Position numbers and translations under genes: made by a program. Below are positions 26,366 to 33,662 of a DNA stretch of 64,000 bases, piece after piece; the first letter of the stretch is position 1; every line of letters begins with the position of its first letter. The notes under the pieces are model-generated. The model saw only the letters and a list, made by a program, of their open reading frames with translations. It was not told the DNA's origin and searched no databases. Origin of the DNA: an uncultured Candidatus Melainabacteria bacterium (GTDB taxonomy: Bacteria > Cyanobacteriota > Vampirovibrionia > Gastranaerophilales > Gastranaerophilaceae); assembly GCA_932182025.1 (NCBI GenBank), contig CAKNXK010000027.1:62001-126000 (forward strand), written 5' to 3'.

Positions 26366-26837
26366 ATTTCATTAAAACTTTTGATAACATTATTCCTAAC
26401 ATTGTCAATCCGCTCATAATTGTTGCGGCTAAATTAATACGATTTTCTACTTTTTCAAAATTATTTTGTTCATTTGTTTTTCTAAATTCGTCCGGAAATG
26501 TTTCAACATTATCAGAATTAAAACTTCCTACATCGTATACCGAACGTCTTCCGAATTTTTCACCACCCGCATCTATATGTCTGGCAAATACTAATGTTAC
26601 ATCAACAGTTCTTTCATCTAACTCTGATTTATATGGTTTAATCGGCTGATTAATAAAAATATCAGCTTTAACACCTGCTTGTTCTTCAAGCGTTTTACCT
26701 TCTGCATTTCTGAATTCATCAGATGTAAGCATATAATTTATTCTATCTGCAACCTTAATTTGAGCCGGCTGCATATAATCTTTTGCATTATATATTGCTC
26801 TGAAACTTGGCAAAGCAGAGCTTATCGGCTTTATCAT
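26364..26837 (-). CDS. Lineage-type hypothetical with C-terminal membrane helix
   Basis: The 157-residue protein is not recognised. It begins MIKPISSALPSFRAIYN, a pattern shared with other hypotheticals in the window (short Ile/Pro/Asn-rich start then Phe-basic-small). A soluble middle follows, and the last ~22 residues (NLAATIMSGLTMLGIMLSKVLM) form a membrane helix, suggesting a tail-anchored protein. AAGGA lies 11 nt before the ATG. Confidence 0.65.
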   Translation of the reverse strand: MIKPISSALPSFRAIYNAKDYMQPAQIKVADRINYMLTSDEFRNAEGKTLEEQAGVKADIFINQPIKPYKSELDERTVDVTLVFARHIDAGGEKFGRRSVYDVGSFNSDNVETFPDEFRKTNEQNNFEKVENRINLAATIMSGLTMLGIMLSKVLMK

Positions 26838-26874
26838 TATATTTATATTCCTTCTAGTATAATAAATATAACAC

Positions 26875-27462
26875 CTAAGATTTTTTTATGCAAATAAGAT
26901 TTCTTTCATAAACTTCTTCAAGAGGTAAAGTATATTCAATAATATCAACTACTTCTGATTTATATTTTTTCAAAACGGGTTTTGCATTTTCTAATTCTTC
27001 TAACGCTTTTTTCGATTTATAAGCAACAAAATATCCGCCTTTTTTAACCAAAGGTAATGCATATTCTGAAATCTTTGCCAAATCAGCAACTGCACGGCTT
27101 ATAACGATATCAAAACTTCCTTTAATATTCTCTACTCTGTCACAAATCAAATCTAAATTATCTAAATTTAATTGTTCTTTTATTGCATTAACAGAATTAA
27201 TTTTTTTTCTGATACTATCTATTCCTGTAATATTAATTTCAGGAAACTCAATAGCTGCAGGCACGCAAGGAAACCCGCCGCCACAGCCGATATCAAGAAT
27301 TTTTGCTTTTTTTATATTATATTTTTCAAAAAATAAACCAATTGATAACGAATCAAAGATATGTTTTTCATACAAAAATTTTTCATCATTTTTAGAAATC
27401 AAATTGTGTTTAGAATTTTCTTCTAAAAAAACTTTTTTATATATTTCAAATTTATCTGTCAT
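26875..27462 (-). CDS. rsmG: 16S rRNA (guanine-N7) methyltransferase
   Basis: RsmG methylates G527 of 16S rRNA with S-adenosylmethionine. The protein (195 residues from the ATG at 27462) has the SAM motif LDIGCGGGFPCVPAAI, then GIDS, a catalytic-region VISRAVADL and the family GGYFVAYKS strand. A TTG 21 nt upstream is also in frame. The ATG is preferred because it matches family length. Its start overlaps the end of the STAND-type gene by 11 nt, so the two are co-translated. Confidence 0.92.
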   Translation of the reverse strand: MTDKFEIYKKVFLEENSKHNLISKNDEKFLYEKHIFDSLSIGLFFEKYNIKKAKILDIGCGGGFPCVPAAIEFPEINITGIDSIRKKINSVNAIKEQLNLDNLDLICDRVENIKGSFDIVISRAVADLAKISEYALPLVKKGGYFVAYKSKKALEELENAKPVLKKYKSEVVDIIEYTLPLEEVYERNLICIKKS

Positions 27463-29692
27463 ATTTTTTCTCAATTTCTGCAAAATCTTCCTGTGACATT
27501 CTAAGTTTCATATCTTGAATTCTTTGTAAAATCTTAGTCATATCAACTGTTTTGCCTAATCTGTCTGCAAGTTTTTTCGCTTTAAAATATTCTCTCAAAC
27601 CTTCTTTATATTTTTCAGGAATATTATAATAATAATCACCTAAAGCAATTGAAGTCTCTAGCATATAAAATTCTTCATTTATAAATTCTGCACTGCTTTT
27701 TGCTTCTAATAAATATTTCAAAGCATTATCAGGATTTTCTTTCAAATAAATTTTTGCAAGATGAAACGCTGTATAATATATTCCGTCATAATTATTATTA
27801 CTTTTTTCAAGTTCATAAGATTTAAGAAAACAGTTTTTAGCATCACTATAGCTTTCGTTATCATAATAACAAGAAGCCAGATTTGAATAAGCTAAAGCCT
27901 GATATGGAGAGGTGATTGCAATACATTTGTTATAATATTCAAATGCCGTATCCAAATCATCTCTATCATCATTTGCTAAAGCATATTTAAAATAAAGTTC
28001 AGCCAATGCTTCGTTTTCAACATTTTCATCCAAAGATTCTAAAGCTTTTTTATAATAAGAATATGCACCATCAGGATTATTCATATCAGAATAAATATTA
28101 CCCAATAAAATACAAGCACTAACCATCAGTGATTGAGGTGTATCTACCGAGTAAATAACTTTTTTAACTGTATCAATTGCACGTTCATTTTTATACATTT
28201 TATAAAACAAATCTGTCATATCATAATACAGATATGTTAAATTAATTAATTCATTATGCTGTTTGTAATAAGTTTCAACCAATTCATAATAATGAGTTGC
28301 AGAAGAATAATTTCCAATTTCTTTATATAGCTTAGCAAGTTTTAAACGAACTTCAACTAAAGTTGGTAAATCAATACCTTCTGTATCAAGAATTTTATGA
28401 TAAGCTTCAATCGCTTCTGTTAATTTTTTATCTTGTACCAGAATTGCAGCTGTTTCAAACTGTTTAGTAATACTTATTTCTGTTTCTGTTTTAGCAACTT
28501 CAACATGCTGTGGTTTTTCTTCAATAACCTGTTCAGGTTCTTTTACACCATTCTGAATATTATGAATACAAGCCGTATGATACTCTATCTCTGCACGCAT
28601 AGCCTGACGTGATATTAATAGCGCACGGTTTTTTAGTTGTTCTTTCAATTGACCTTCATAAATACCTATAATATATTTATGTAATTTAATCTCTGTCTTT
28701 TCAGGAATAGAAATATCAATATCTTGTAAAAAATAATCCTGAACATAGATTGTCTCATCAACCTGAAAAATCATTAAATTAGTTTTCAGATATTCAATAG
28801 AAAACTCGTCATACAATTCAAACACCGCTAAAGCATTGAAAGAAAGACCATGTCTTATTGTTCTTAAAAACCAGAAAAAATTCCTGATTGTAGTAGGAAT
28901 TAAATTAATATAAGTTACACCTAAATATGAATCAAAATTCATATCTGATTGAGCAAATTTTTGCAAAAATTCACTCAAATCAATTTTCATTGCCTGAATT
29001 ATTTTTACGGTTAAAGCTGTGTAATAATAATATCCGCGAGTATATTTGTAAAAATCTTCTAATGTTCTTTCAGCTGCTGTTATTTGATTTGAAGCAAGAA
29101 AATCTTTAAAAACCTCTTTTGTAAATGCTTTTAAAAATATTTTTCTGTCTTCACTTGCACCGGGCAGAATTTCAGGACTTAAAGCACGTGTTGAAACAAT
29201 TACTTTTACATTATCTTCTTTTAAAAGTTTTGCAAAACATTCAGATACAAGAGCTTTGTTTTCAGGCAAAATATCATCTAAAGAATGAAGAATAATCAAA
29301 AAAGGCTTTTTAATAGAGGATATCTGCTGTTGGAATTTTACATTAAGAGTGGTAATCTTTGCATTAAGATTAATTGCTTTTGAAATAGAAAGGTTATCAA
29401 TAATATCACTAAAAGCTAGTAAAATATCATCACAAACGGTAGCGTTTTTACAATAATACTCAAGTTTGATAACATCTTTGTTTAGAAATTCGGTTATATA
29501 GTTAACAAACTGACGTTTGCCTGTACCCATAAAACCATGAATATAAAGAAACTTTTCTTCTGATGCAATAAAATCAATAGCCTTTATAAAATCTGCATAA
29601 TTATTTTTGAGCAAAAACGGATTAATCTTATCGGAATTCGGTAAAATTATATTATCTTTTTCAATAGAACTGTTTAAAAATTCATAATCCAT
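27452..29692 (-). CDS. STAND-like P-loop NTPase with C-terminal TPR array
   Basis: The 746-residue protein has Walker A GFMGTGKR at 53-60, Walker B-like FLIILHSLDD at 131-140 and a VSTRA sensor-like strand near 168. This is the order of STAND/AAA-type signalling ATPases. A helical winged region follows (~200-360), then at least eight TPR units (~415-740). Such proteins oligomerise on sensing a ligand or partner. No effector domain is visible, and neighbours (rsmG, queA) are housekeeping, so a regulatory role is more likely than defence. The mRNA appears leaderless. Confidence 0.78.
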   Translation of the reverse strand: MDYEFLNSSIEKDNIILPNSDKINPFLLKNNYADFIKAIDFIASEEKFLYIHGFMGTGKRQFVNYITEFLNKDVIKLEYYCKNATVCDDILLAFSDIIDNLSISKAINLNAKITTLNVKFQQQISSIKKPFLIILHSLDDILPENKALVSECFAKLLKEDNVKVIVSTRALSPEILPGASEDRKIFLKAFTKEVFKDFLASNQITAAERTLEDFYKYTRGYYYYTALTVKIIQAMKIDLSEFLQKFAQSDMNFDSYLGVTYINLIPTTIRNFFWFLRTIRHGLSFNALAVFELYDEFSIEYLKTNLMIFQVDETIYVQDYFLQDIDISIPEKTEIKLHKYIIGIYEGQLKEQLKNRALLISRQAMRAEIEYHTACIHNIQNGVKEPEQVIEEKPQHVEVAKTETEISITKQFETAAILVQDKKLTEAIEAYHKILDTEGIDLPTLVEVRLKLAKLYKEIGNYSSATHYYELVETYYKQHNELINLTYLYYDMTDLFYKMYKNERAIDTVKKVIYSVDTPQSLMVSACILLGNIYSDMNNPDGAYSYYKKALESLDENVENEALAELYFKYALANDDRDDLDTAFEYYNKCIAITSPYQALAYSNLASCYYDNESYSDAKNCFLKSYELEKSNNNYDGIYYTAFHLAKIYLKENPDNALKYLLEAKSSAEFINEEFYMLETSIALGDYYYNIPEKYKEGLREYFKAKKLADRLGKTVDMTKILQRIQDMKLRMSQEDFAEIEKKYDR

Positions 29693-29698
29693 ATAATG

Positions 29699-29727
29699 AT
29701 TTTAATTGATTTTAAAGTAATTTGCAA
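29699..29727 (-). promoter_or_regulatory. Leaderless promoter of the STAND-type gene
   Basis: On the minus strand TTGCAA and TAAAAT are 17 bp apart, and the ATG follows after 6 nt. It overlaps the divergent queA promoter. Confidence 0.6.
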
Positions 29728-29734
29728 ATATAAT
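29706..29734 (+). promoter_or_regulatory. Leaderless promoter of queA
   Basis: TTGATT and TATAAT are 17 bp apart, and the ATG follows after 6 nt without a Shine-Dalgarno. Confidence 0.65.
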
Positions 29735-29740
29735 ATACTT

Positions 29741-30784
29741 ATGCTAATTTCAGAATTTGATTATGAATTGCCGGAAGAATTAATTGCGCAAAAGCCGACA
29801 GAAAAACGCGAACAATCTAAAATGATGGTTTTGAATAAAGAAAACCATATTATTGAACATAAAAATTTCTTTAATATTGTTGATTATTTAGACGAAAATT
29901 GTATTCTTATTCTAAATAATACAAAAGTTATGCCGGCACGTCTTTATGGTTACAAAGATACAGGCGCAAAAATAGAAATCTTTTTATTAAAAGAAAAAGA
30001 AAATCACAATTGGGAAGTTTTAATCAGACCTTCTAAACGTGTAAAAATCGGAACAATAATAAAAATCAGTGATGAATTATCTGTTGAAATTCTTGAACCA
30101 TTAGAAGATGCAGGCAAATGGCTTGTCAAAATGATTTATGAAGGTAATATTTTTGAAATTTTGCATAAGGTTGGCAACATACCTTTACCTCCTTATATTG
30201 AGCGCAAAATGGCAGATGATGAAATTAAAAAACTGGATTTTGAACGCTATCAAACAGTTTATGCACAAGATGAAGGCTCTGTAGCAGCACCAACAGCAGG
30301 GCTGCACTTTACTCAATATATTTTAGAACAACTTAAAAACAAAGGTGTCGAAATCGGATACGTAACACTTAACGTAGGAATTGGAACATTCAGACCTGTT
30401 AAATGTGATAATATTTTGGATCACAAAATGGATTCAGAAAGTTTTGAAATATCAGAAGAAACAGCTGAATTAATTAATCGCGCAAAACGTGAAGGCAAAA
30501 AGCTTGTAGCAGTTGGAACAACAACTGTTAGAACTCTAGAAACAGCATTCAAACAGTTTGGCGAAATAAAAGCTTGTAAATCAGCATCAGAATTATTCAT
30601 TTACCCGCCTTATGAGTTTAAAGTAGTTGATAAATTAATAACAAATTTTCACTTACCAAAATCGACACTGCTTTTACTTGTAAGTGCTTTAGCAACAAAA
30701 GAATTCATATTTGAAGCTTACGCAGAAGCAATAAAAAACAAATACCGTTTTTACAGCTACGGCGATTGCATGTTTATTTTATAA
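29741..30784 (+). CDS. queA: tRNA preQ1(34) S-adenosylmethionine ribosyltransferase-isomerase
   Basis: QueA adds the epoxycyclopentanediol ring from SAM to preQ1 in tRNA, forming epoxyqueuosine. The protein (347 residues) begins FDYELPEELIAQKP, has NNTKVMPARLYG, then APTAGLHFT and a C-terminal TTTVRTLE and NFHLPKSTLLLLVSA, all family landmarks. The frame extends 15 codons upstream, but those codons overlap the promoter and are absent from the family, so the ATG at 29741 is chosen. Confidence 0.96.
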   Translation: MLISEFDYELPEELIAQKPTEKREQSKMMVLNKENHIIEHKNFFNIVDYLDENCILILNNTKVMPARLYGYKDTGAKIEIFLLKEKENHNWEVLIRPSKRVKIGTIIKISDELSVEILEPLEDAGKWLVKMIYEGNIFEILHKVGNIPLPPYIERKMADDEIKKLDFERYQTVYAQDEGSVAAPTAGLHFTQYILEQLKNKGVEIGYVTLNVGIGTFRPVKCDNILDHKMDSESFEISEETAELINRAKREGKKLVAVGTTTVRTLETAFKQFGEIKACKSASELFIYPPYEFKVVDKLITNFHLPKSTLLLLVSALATKEFIFEAYAEAIKNKYRFYSYGDCMFIL

Positions 30785-30793
30785 AACTATTAA
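30766..30793 (+). promoter_or_regulatory. Promoter of tiny-peptide mRNA, locus A
   Basis: TTGCAT and TATTAA are 16 bp apart at the very end of queA. The expected start, about 30797-30801, falls at the 5' complementary arm. Confidence 0.45.
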
Positions 30794-30794
30794 A

Positions 30795-30803
30795 AAGTCG
30801 GGC
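30795..30803 (+). repeat. 5' arm of long-range inverted repeat, locus A
   Basis: AAGTCGGGC is exactly complementary to GCCCGACTT at 31021-31029, so the two ends of the predicted transcript can pair. Confidence 0.7.
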
Positions 30804-30877
30804 ACTTCCGCAATTCTTTACTTCTCAAGGACGAACTGTAAATTCAGAAAATACTTGAAGAAAGGAGGAATTTGCCT

Positions 30878-30973
30878 ATGATTAAATTAATGCTAATTTA
30901 TCTTATCATTAAACAATGTAAGCATAGAGAACTAGCACTAATATTAATCGCGATAGTGCTAGTTCTTACCTAA
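30878..30973 (+). CDS. Tiny hydrophobic peptide, candidate type I toxin (locus A)
   Basis: A 31-residue peptide with two hydrophobic runs (LMLIYLII and LALILIAIVLVL) joined by a short basic turn. It is preceded by AAAGGAGG with a 9-nt spacing, stronger than most genes here. Codons 18-30 lie in a perfect 12-bp inverted repeat (30929-30940 with 30954-30965). Ends of the predicted mRNA pair, and an antisense promoter faces it from the 3' side. The same plan occurs at 35.5 and 54.8 kb. Toxicity is inference. Confidence 0.6.
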   Translation: MIKLMLIYLIIKQCKHRELALILIAIVLVLT

Positions 30974-31031
30974 GAACTAAGCGGGAGTTAAAATCAAAGA
31001 GTGTAATCAGCACTCATTGAGCCCGACTTAT
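30925..31031 (-). ncRNA. Candidate antisense RNA antitoxin, locus A
   Basis: The predicted RNA starts near 31031 at the complementary arm and runs across the 3' half of the peptide frame to the 12-bp hairpin at 30929-30965. The end is uncertain, because no strong T run follows the hairpin. Length would be about 105 nt. Confidence 0.5.
31021..31029 (+). repeat. 3' arm of long-range inverted repeat, locus A
   Basis: GCCCGACTT pairs with 30795-30803, 217 nt upstream. Confidence 0.7.
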
Positions 31032-31037
31032 ATTTTA

Positions 31038-31065
31038 ATTATAACTTATTTTTTTCATATTACAA
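31038..31065 (-). promoter_or_regulatory. Conserved antisense promoter, locus A
   Basis: On the minus strand TTGTAA, a 16-bp spacer ending AAATAAGT, then TATAAT. The spacer end is shared with loci B and C. The -35 box covers the stop codon of the xre gene. Confidence 0.65.
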
Positions 31066-31287
31066 CCCTTTTACAAGAATATGAGGCATTATATTCAAAG
31101 CTTCAGCTATTAAAAATAAATGTTTTGTACTAACTCTGAAAGCTTCACCATTTTCTATCTTTTTAAGATATGCAATTCTGATACCAGTTTTCTGTGAAAC
31201 TTCTTCTAAAGTAATCCCCTTTTTTTCTCTATTTTCTTTGATATTTTGACCAATAATTTTAAATACTTGGATTATTTCTTTATTCAT
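31060..31287 (-). CDS. Xre-family HTH regulator
   Basis: The 75-residue protein is a single HTH_3 domain: IGQNIKENREKKGITLEEVSQKTGIRIAYLKKIENG, the classic lambda-repressor-like arrangement, with a short C-terminal helix. A longer frame exists upstream, but AGAGGT lies 5 nt before the ATG at 31287. It is divergent from the small AbrB-type gene, and the shared 94-bp gap holds two direct GTAAGTAT copies. It sits beside the candidate toxin locus A and may regulate it or the AbrB gene. Confidence 0.88.
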   Translation of the reverse strand: MNKEIIQVFKIIGQNIKENREKKGITLEEVSQKTGIRIAYLKKIENGEAFRVSTKHLFLIAEALNIMPHILVKGL

Positions 31288-31299
31288 GTTATACCTCTT

Positions 31300-31331
31300 G
31301 TAAGTATTTATATAATAACAATAGTAAGTAT
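31300..31331. promoter_or_regulatory. Direct repeats in the xre/abrB divergent region
   Basis: GTAAGTAT occurs at 31300-31307 and 31324-31331, 24 bp apart start to start, just over two helical turns. These are likely operator sites for the Xre protein. Confidence 0.45.
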
Positions 31332-31381
31332 CACTTGTCAAGATGTCAATGTTATAATTCTCGTAATAACAGGAGATAATA

Positions 31382-31540
31382 ATGATAAGTAAGAAAATGG
31401 TGCAAATAGGCAATAGCTGGGGTATGGTTATACCTAAGGCTATTATTGACGGATTAAGAATAAATCCCTCGATAGACAAATTAGAAGTATATTTGCAAGA
31501 TAATGAAATTAGAATAAGAAAAACCGAAGAAAATAAATAA
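31382..31540 (+). CDS. AbrB/MazE-like DNA-binding protein
   Basis: This 52-residue protein matches the swapped-hairpin AbrB fold seen in MazE-type antitoxins: VQIGNSWGMVIPKAIIDGL followed by LEVYLQDNEIRIRK. AGGAG lies 7 nt before the ATG and an extended -10 (TGT-TATAAT) lies upstream. No toxin gene of the MazF or PIN type follows; serS comes 15 nt later. It may act as a plain regulator, as a solitary antitoxin remnant, or with the divergent Xre protein. Confidence 0.8.
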   Translation: MISKKMVQIGNSWGMVIPKAIIDGLRINPSIDKLEVYLQDNEIRIRKTEENK

Positions 31541-31555
31541 TACGAGGTAATATAA

Positions 31556-32818
31556 ATGTTAGACATTAAATTAATTAGAGAAAATCCTGAGAAGATTAAC
31601 GAACTTTTAAAACGAAGAAATCCTGAATTATCAATTGATAAAGTTTTAGAAATTGATACTGAAAGAAGAAAAATACAAGCTCAAGCAGATGAACTTAGAG
31701 CAAAAAGAAAATCCGAATCACAAAAAATCGGTATGATGAAAAAGAATGGCGAAAATACTGATGCTATTCAAGAAGAAGTTCGTGCATTAGGTGATGAGAT
31801 AAAAGCGTTAGAAGAAAAACAAGTTGAACTTGATAACGCTCAAAGAGATTTTCTTCTAAGAACCCCTAACATTCCTGATGAAACAACTCCTGTTGGTGTT
31901 TCAGAAGATGATAATCCTACGGTTAAAACCTGGGGTGAACCTACAAAATTCGATTTTACACCAAAAGCTCACTGGGATTTATGCGAAGAAAAAGGAATTG
32001 TTGATTTCGAACGCGGCGTAAAAATCTCTCAATCAAGATTTACATTATACAGAGGAAAAGGTGCTCGTTTGGAACGTGCTATTATCCAATTCTTCCTTGA
32101 TTTGCATACAGAAGAACACGGATACGAAGAAATTCTTCCTCCATTTATGGCTAACGCAAGAACTATGACTGGTACAGGTCAATTACCGAAATTTGGTGAA
32201 GATATGTACAAATGTGTGGATGAAGATTTGTACTTAATCCCTACTGCAGAAGTTCCTGTTACTAATATTTATCAAGAAGAAATCTTATCAGAAGAAGATT
32301 TGCCTAAATATATGACAGCTTACACTCCATGTTTCAGACGTGAAGCAGGTTCAGCAGGTAAAGACACAAGAGGTTTAATCCGTGTTCACCAATTCAATAA
32401 AGTTGAAATGGTTAAACTTACAACTCCTGAATCAAGTCCGGAAGAACACGAAAAACTTACTCAAAATGCTGAAAGATGTCTTGAATTATTAGGACTTCCA
32501 TACAGAAGAGTTGCACTTTGTACAGCTGATATCGGGTTCAGTGCTAACAAATGTTTTGACTTAGAAGTATGGCTTCCTTCTTATAACACATACAAAGAAA
32601 TTTCAAGCTGTTCTAACTTCGGCGATTATCAAGCAAGACGTGCTAATATCAGATACAGAGATAAAGACGGTAAAGTAAAATTTGTACACACTCTAAACGG
32701 TTCAGGTCTTGCAGTTGGAAGAACATTTGCAGCGATTGTAGAAAACTTCCAACAAGAAGACGGAACAATTATTATACCGGAAGTATTAAGAAAATACACA
32801 GGTTTTGATAGAATATAA
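31556..32818 (+). CDS. serS: Seryl-tRNA synthetase
   Basis: SerRS charges tRNA-Ser. The 420-residue protein has the N-terminal antiparallel coiled coil (~30-105) that grips the tRNA variable arm. Class II motifs follow: motif 2 TPCFRREAGSAGKDTRGLIRVHQF and motif 3 near LNGSGLAVGRTFAAIVENF. Length is typical. GAGGT precedes the ATG. It may be co-transcribed with the AbrB-type gene and is followed by a clear terminator. Confidence 0.98.
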   Translation: MLDIKLIRENPEKINELLKRRNPELSIDKVLEIDTERRKIQAQADELRAKRKSESQKIGMMKKNGENTDAIQEEVRALGDEIKALEEKQVELDNAQRDFLLRTPNIPDETTPVGVSEDDNPTVKTWGEPTKFDFTPKAHWDLCEEKGIVDFERGVKISQSRFTLYRGKGARLERAIIQFFLDLHTEEHGYEEILPPFMANARTMTGTGQLPKFGEDMYKCVDEDLYLIPTAEVPVTNIYQEEILSEEDLPKYMTAYTPCFRREAGSAGKDTRGLIRVHQFNKVEMVKLTTPESSPEEHEKLTQNAERCLELLGLPYRRVALCTADIGFSANKCFDLEVWLPSYNTYKEISSCSNFGDYQARRANIRYRDKDGKVKFVHTLNGSGLAVGRTFAAIVENFQQEDGTIIIPEVLRKYTGFDRI

Positions 32819-32821
32819 ACT

Positions 32822-32853
32822 AAAAAACCTCTCTTTAATAGAGAGGTTTTTTT
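32822..32853 (+). terminator. Terminator after serS
   Basis: AAAAAACCTCTCT and AGAGAGGTTTTTT form a 13-bp stem with a 5-nt loop and a T run. Confidence 0.92.
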
Positions 32854-32871
32854 ACAATCTTAACATTTCTA

Positions 32872-32900
32872 TTGCTTATGAAAACAACTTGCATTATACT
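32872..32900 (+). promoter_or_regulatory. Promoter of two-gene hypothetical operon
   Basis: TTGCTT and TATACT are 17 bp apart, about 45 nt before the ATG at 32946. Confidence 0.55.
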
Positions 32901-32945
32901 TACAAAAAACTAAAATGCAAAAGGGATATATTATAGGAGGTATTT

Positions 32946-33647
32946 ATGATTCAACCAATCAATAGTATTAATTTTAACAATTATTCACAAAAAACAACTT
33001 TTAAAGCAAAAGTTCCTTTTACAGGACATTATGACCCTCACTGTGTTTCACGTGTAGGAGATGCAAAAGTTCTTACATTAGGTGAAGAACTAAAACATGA
33101 ATTTAAACCATTAATTGATTCAGTTAAGAACATCTTTAAAACTGAAGATACTAATAACATTATCAGCCAGAATGGAGAAACACTATTTCATACAATGCCT
33201 GATGGTACTATGATACCTATTTCATTACAAGAAAGTACTGAAAATCCGGCTGTTAAAGCTTCTATTGATACATTCAAAGAAAAATTCATGCCTGAACTCA
33301 CTGACAAAGCTGCAGCTGCAGTTTCAGAAACTCAACAAAATGGTTCAGTGTTAACTCATTTATTATATGACGGTTCAGGTTCAATTAATATACCGGTAAG
33401 TGAAACAGTAGATCATACAACTATTCTTGATGCTGCAAATATCTTAACACCAAAATCAGACACCGGAATATTAAGTAATTTATTAGAAAACAGTGATACA
33501 GTATCAGATTTAAGTGATGCAAGCGATGCTTTATCTGCTTTGAGTTCAACTGGAAGTGATATTGCAAGCGAAGCTGCAGGAACTTTTCTTGGTAAATTAG
33601 CAGAACATGCTGATGATATTCAAGATGTAATTGATACTTTAAGTTAG
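32946..33647 (+). CDS. Lineage-type hypothetical protein (FKAK/FTG N-terminus)
   Basis: The 233-residue protein is not recognised. It starts IQPINSINFNN, then TTFKAKVPFTG, a form of the N-terminal pattern shared by other hypotheticals here. The body is acidic and Ser/Asp-rich, with a C-terminal run of SDLSDASDALSALSS-type repeats and several helices. There is no membrane segment or signal peptide. AGGAGG precedes the ATG at ideal spacing, and the promoter is good, so it is probably well expressed. The next gene follows after 15 nt. Confidence 0.7.
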   Translation: MIQPINSINFNNYSQKTTFKAKVPFTGHYDPHCVSRVGDAKVLTLGEELKHEFKPLIDSVKNIFKTEDTNNIISQNGETLFHTMPDGTMIPISLQESTENPAVKASIDTFKEKFMPELTDKAAAAVSETQQNGSVLTHLLYDGSGSINIPVSETVDHTTILDAANILTPKSDTGILSNLLENSDTVSDLSDASDALSALSSTGSDIASEAAGTFLGKLAEHADDIQDVIDTLS

Positions 33648-33662
33648 TTTTGGAGAAGTTTA

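Noticed and set aside
27452..29692. STAND-type NTPase as an antiphage Avs-like system
   Set aside because: No nuclease or other effector domain, no defence neighbours, and co-translation with rsmG.
30929..30965. 12-bp hairpin in locus A read as a tRNA fragment or plain terminator
   Set aside because: No cloverleaf can be drawn and neither strand has a proper T run; it lies inside the peptide frame.
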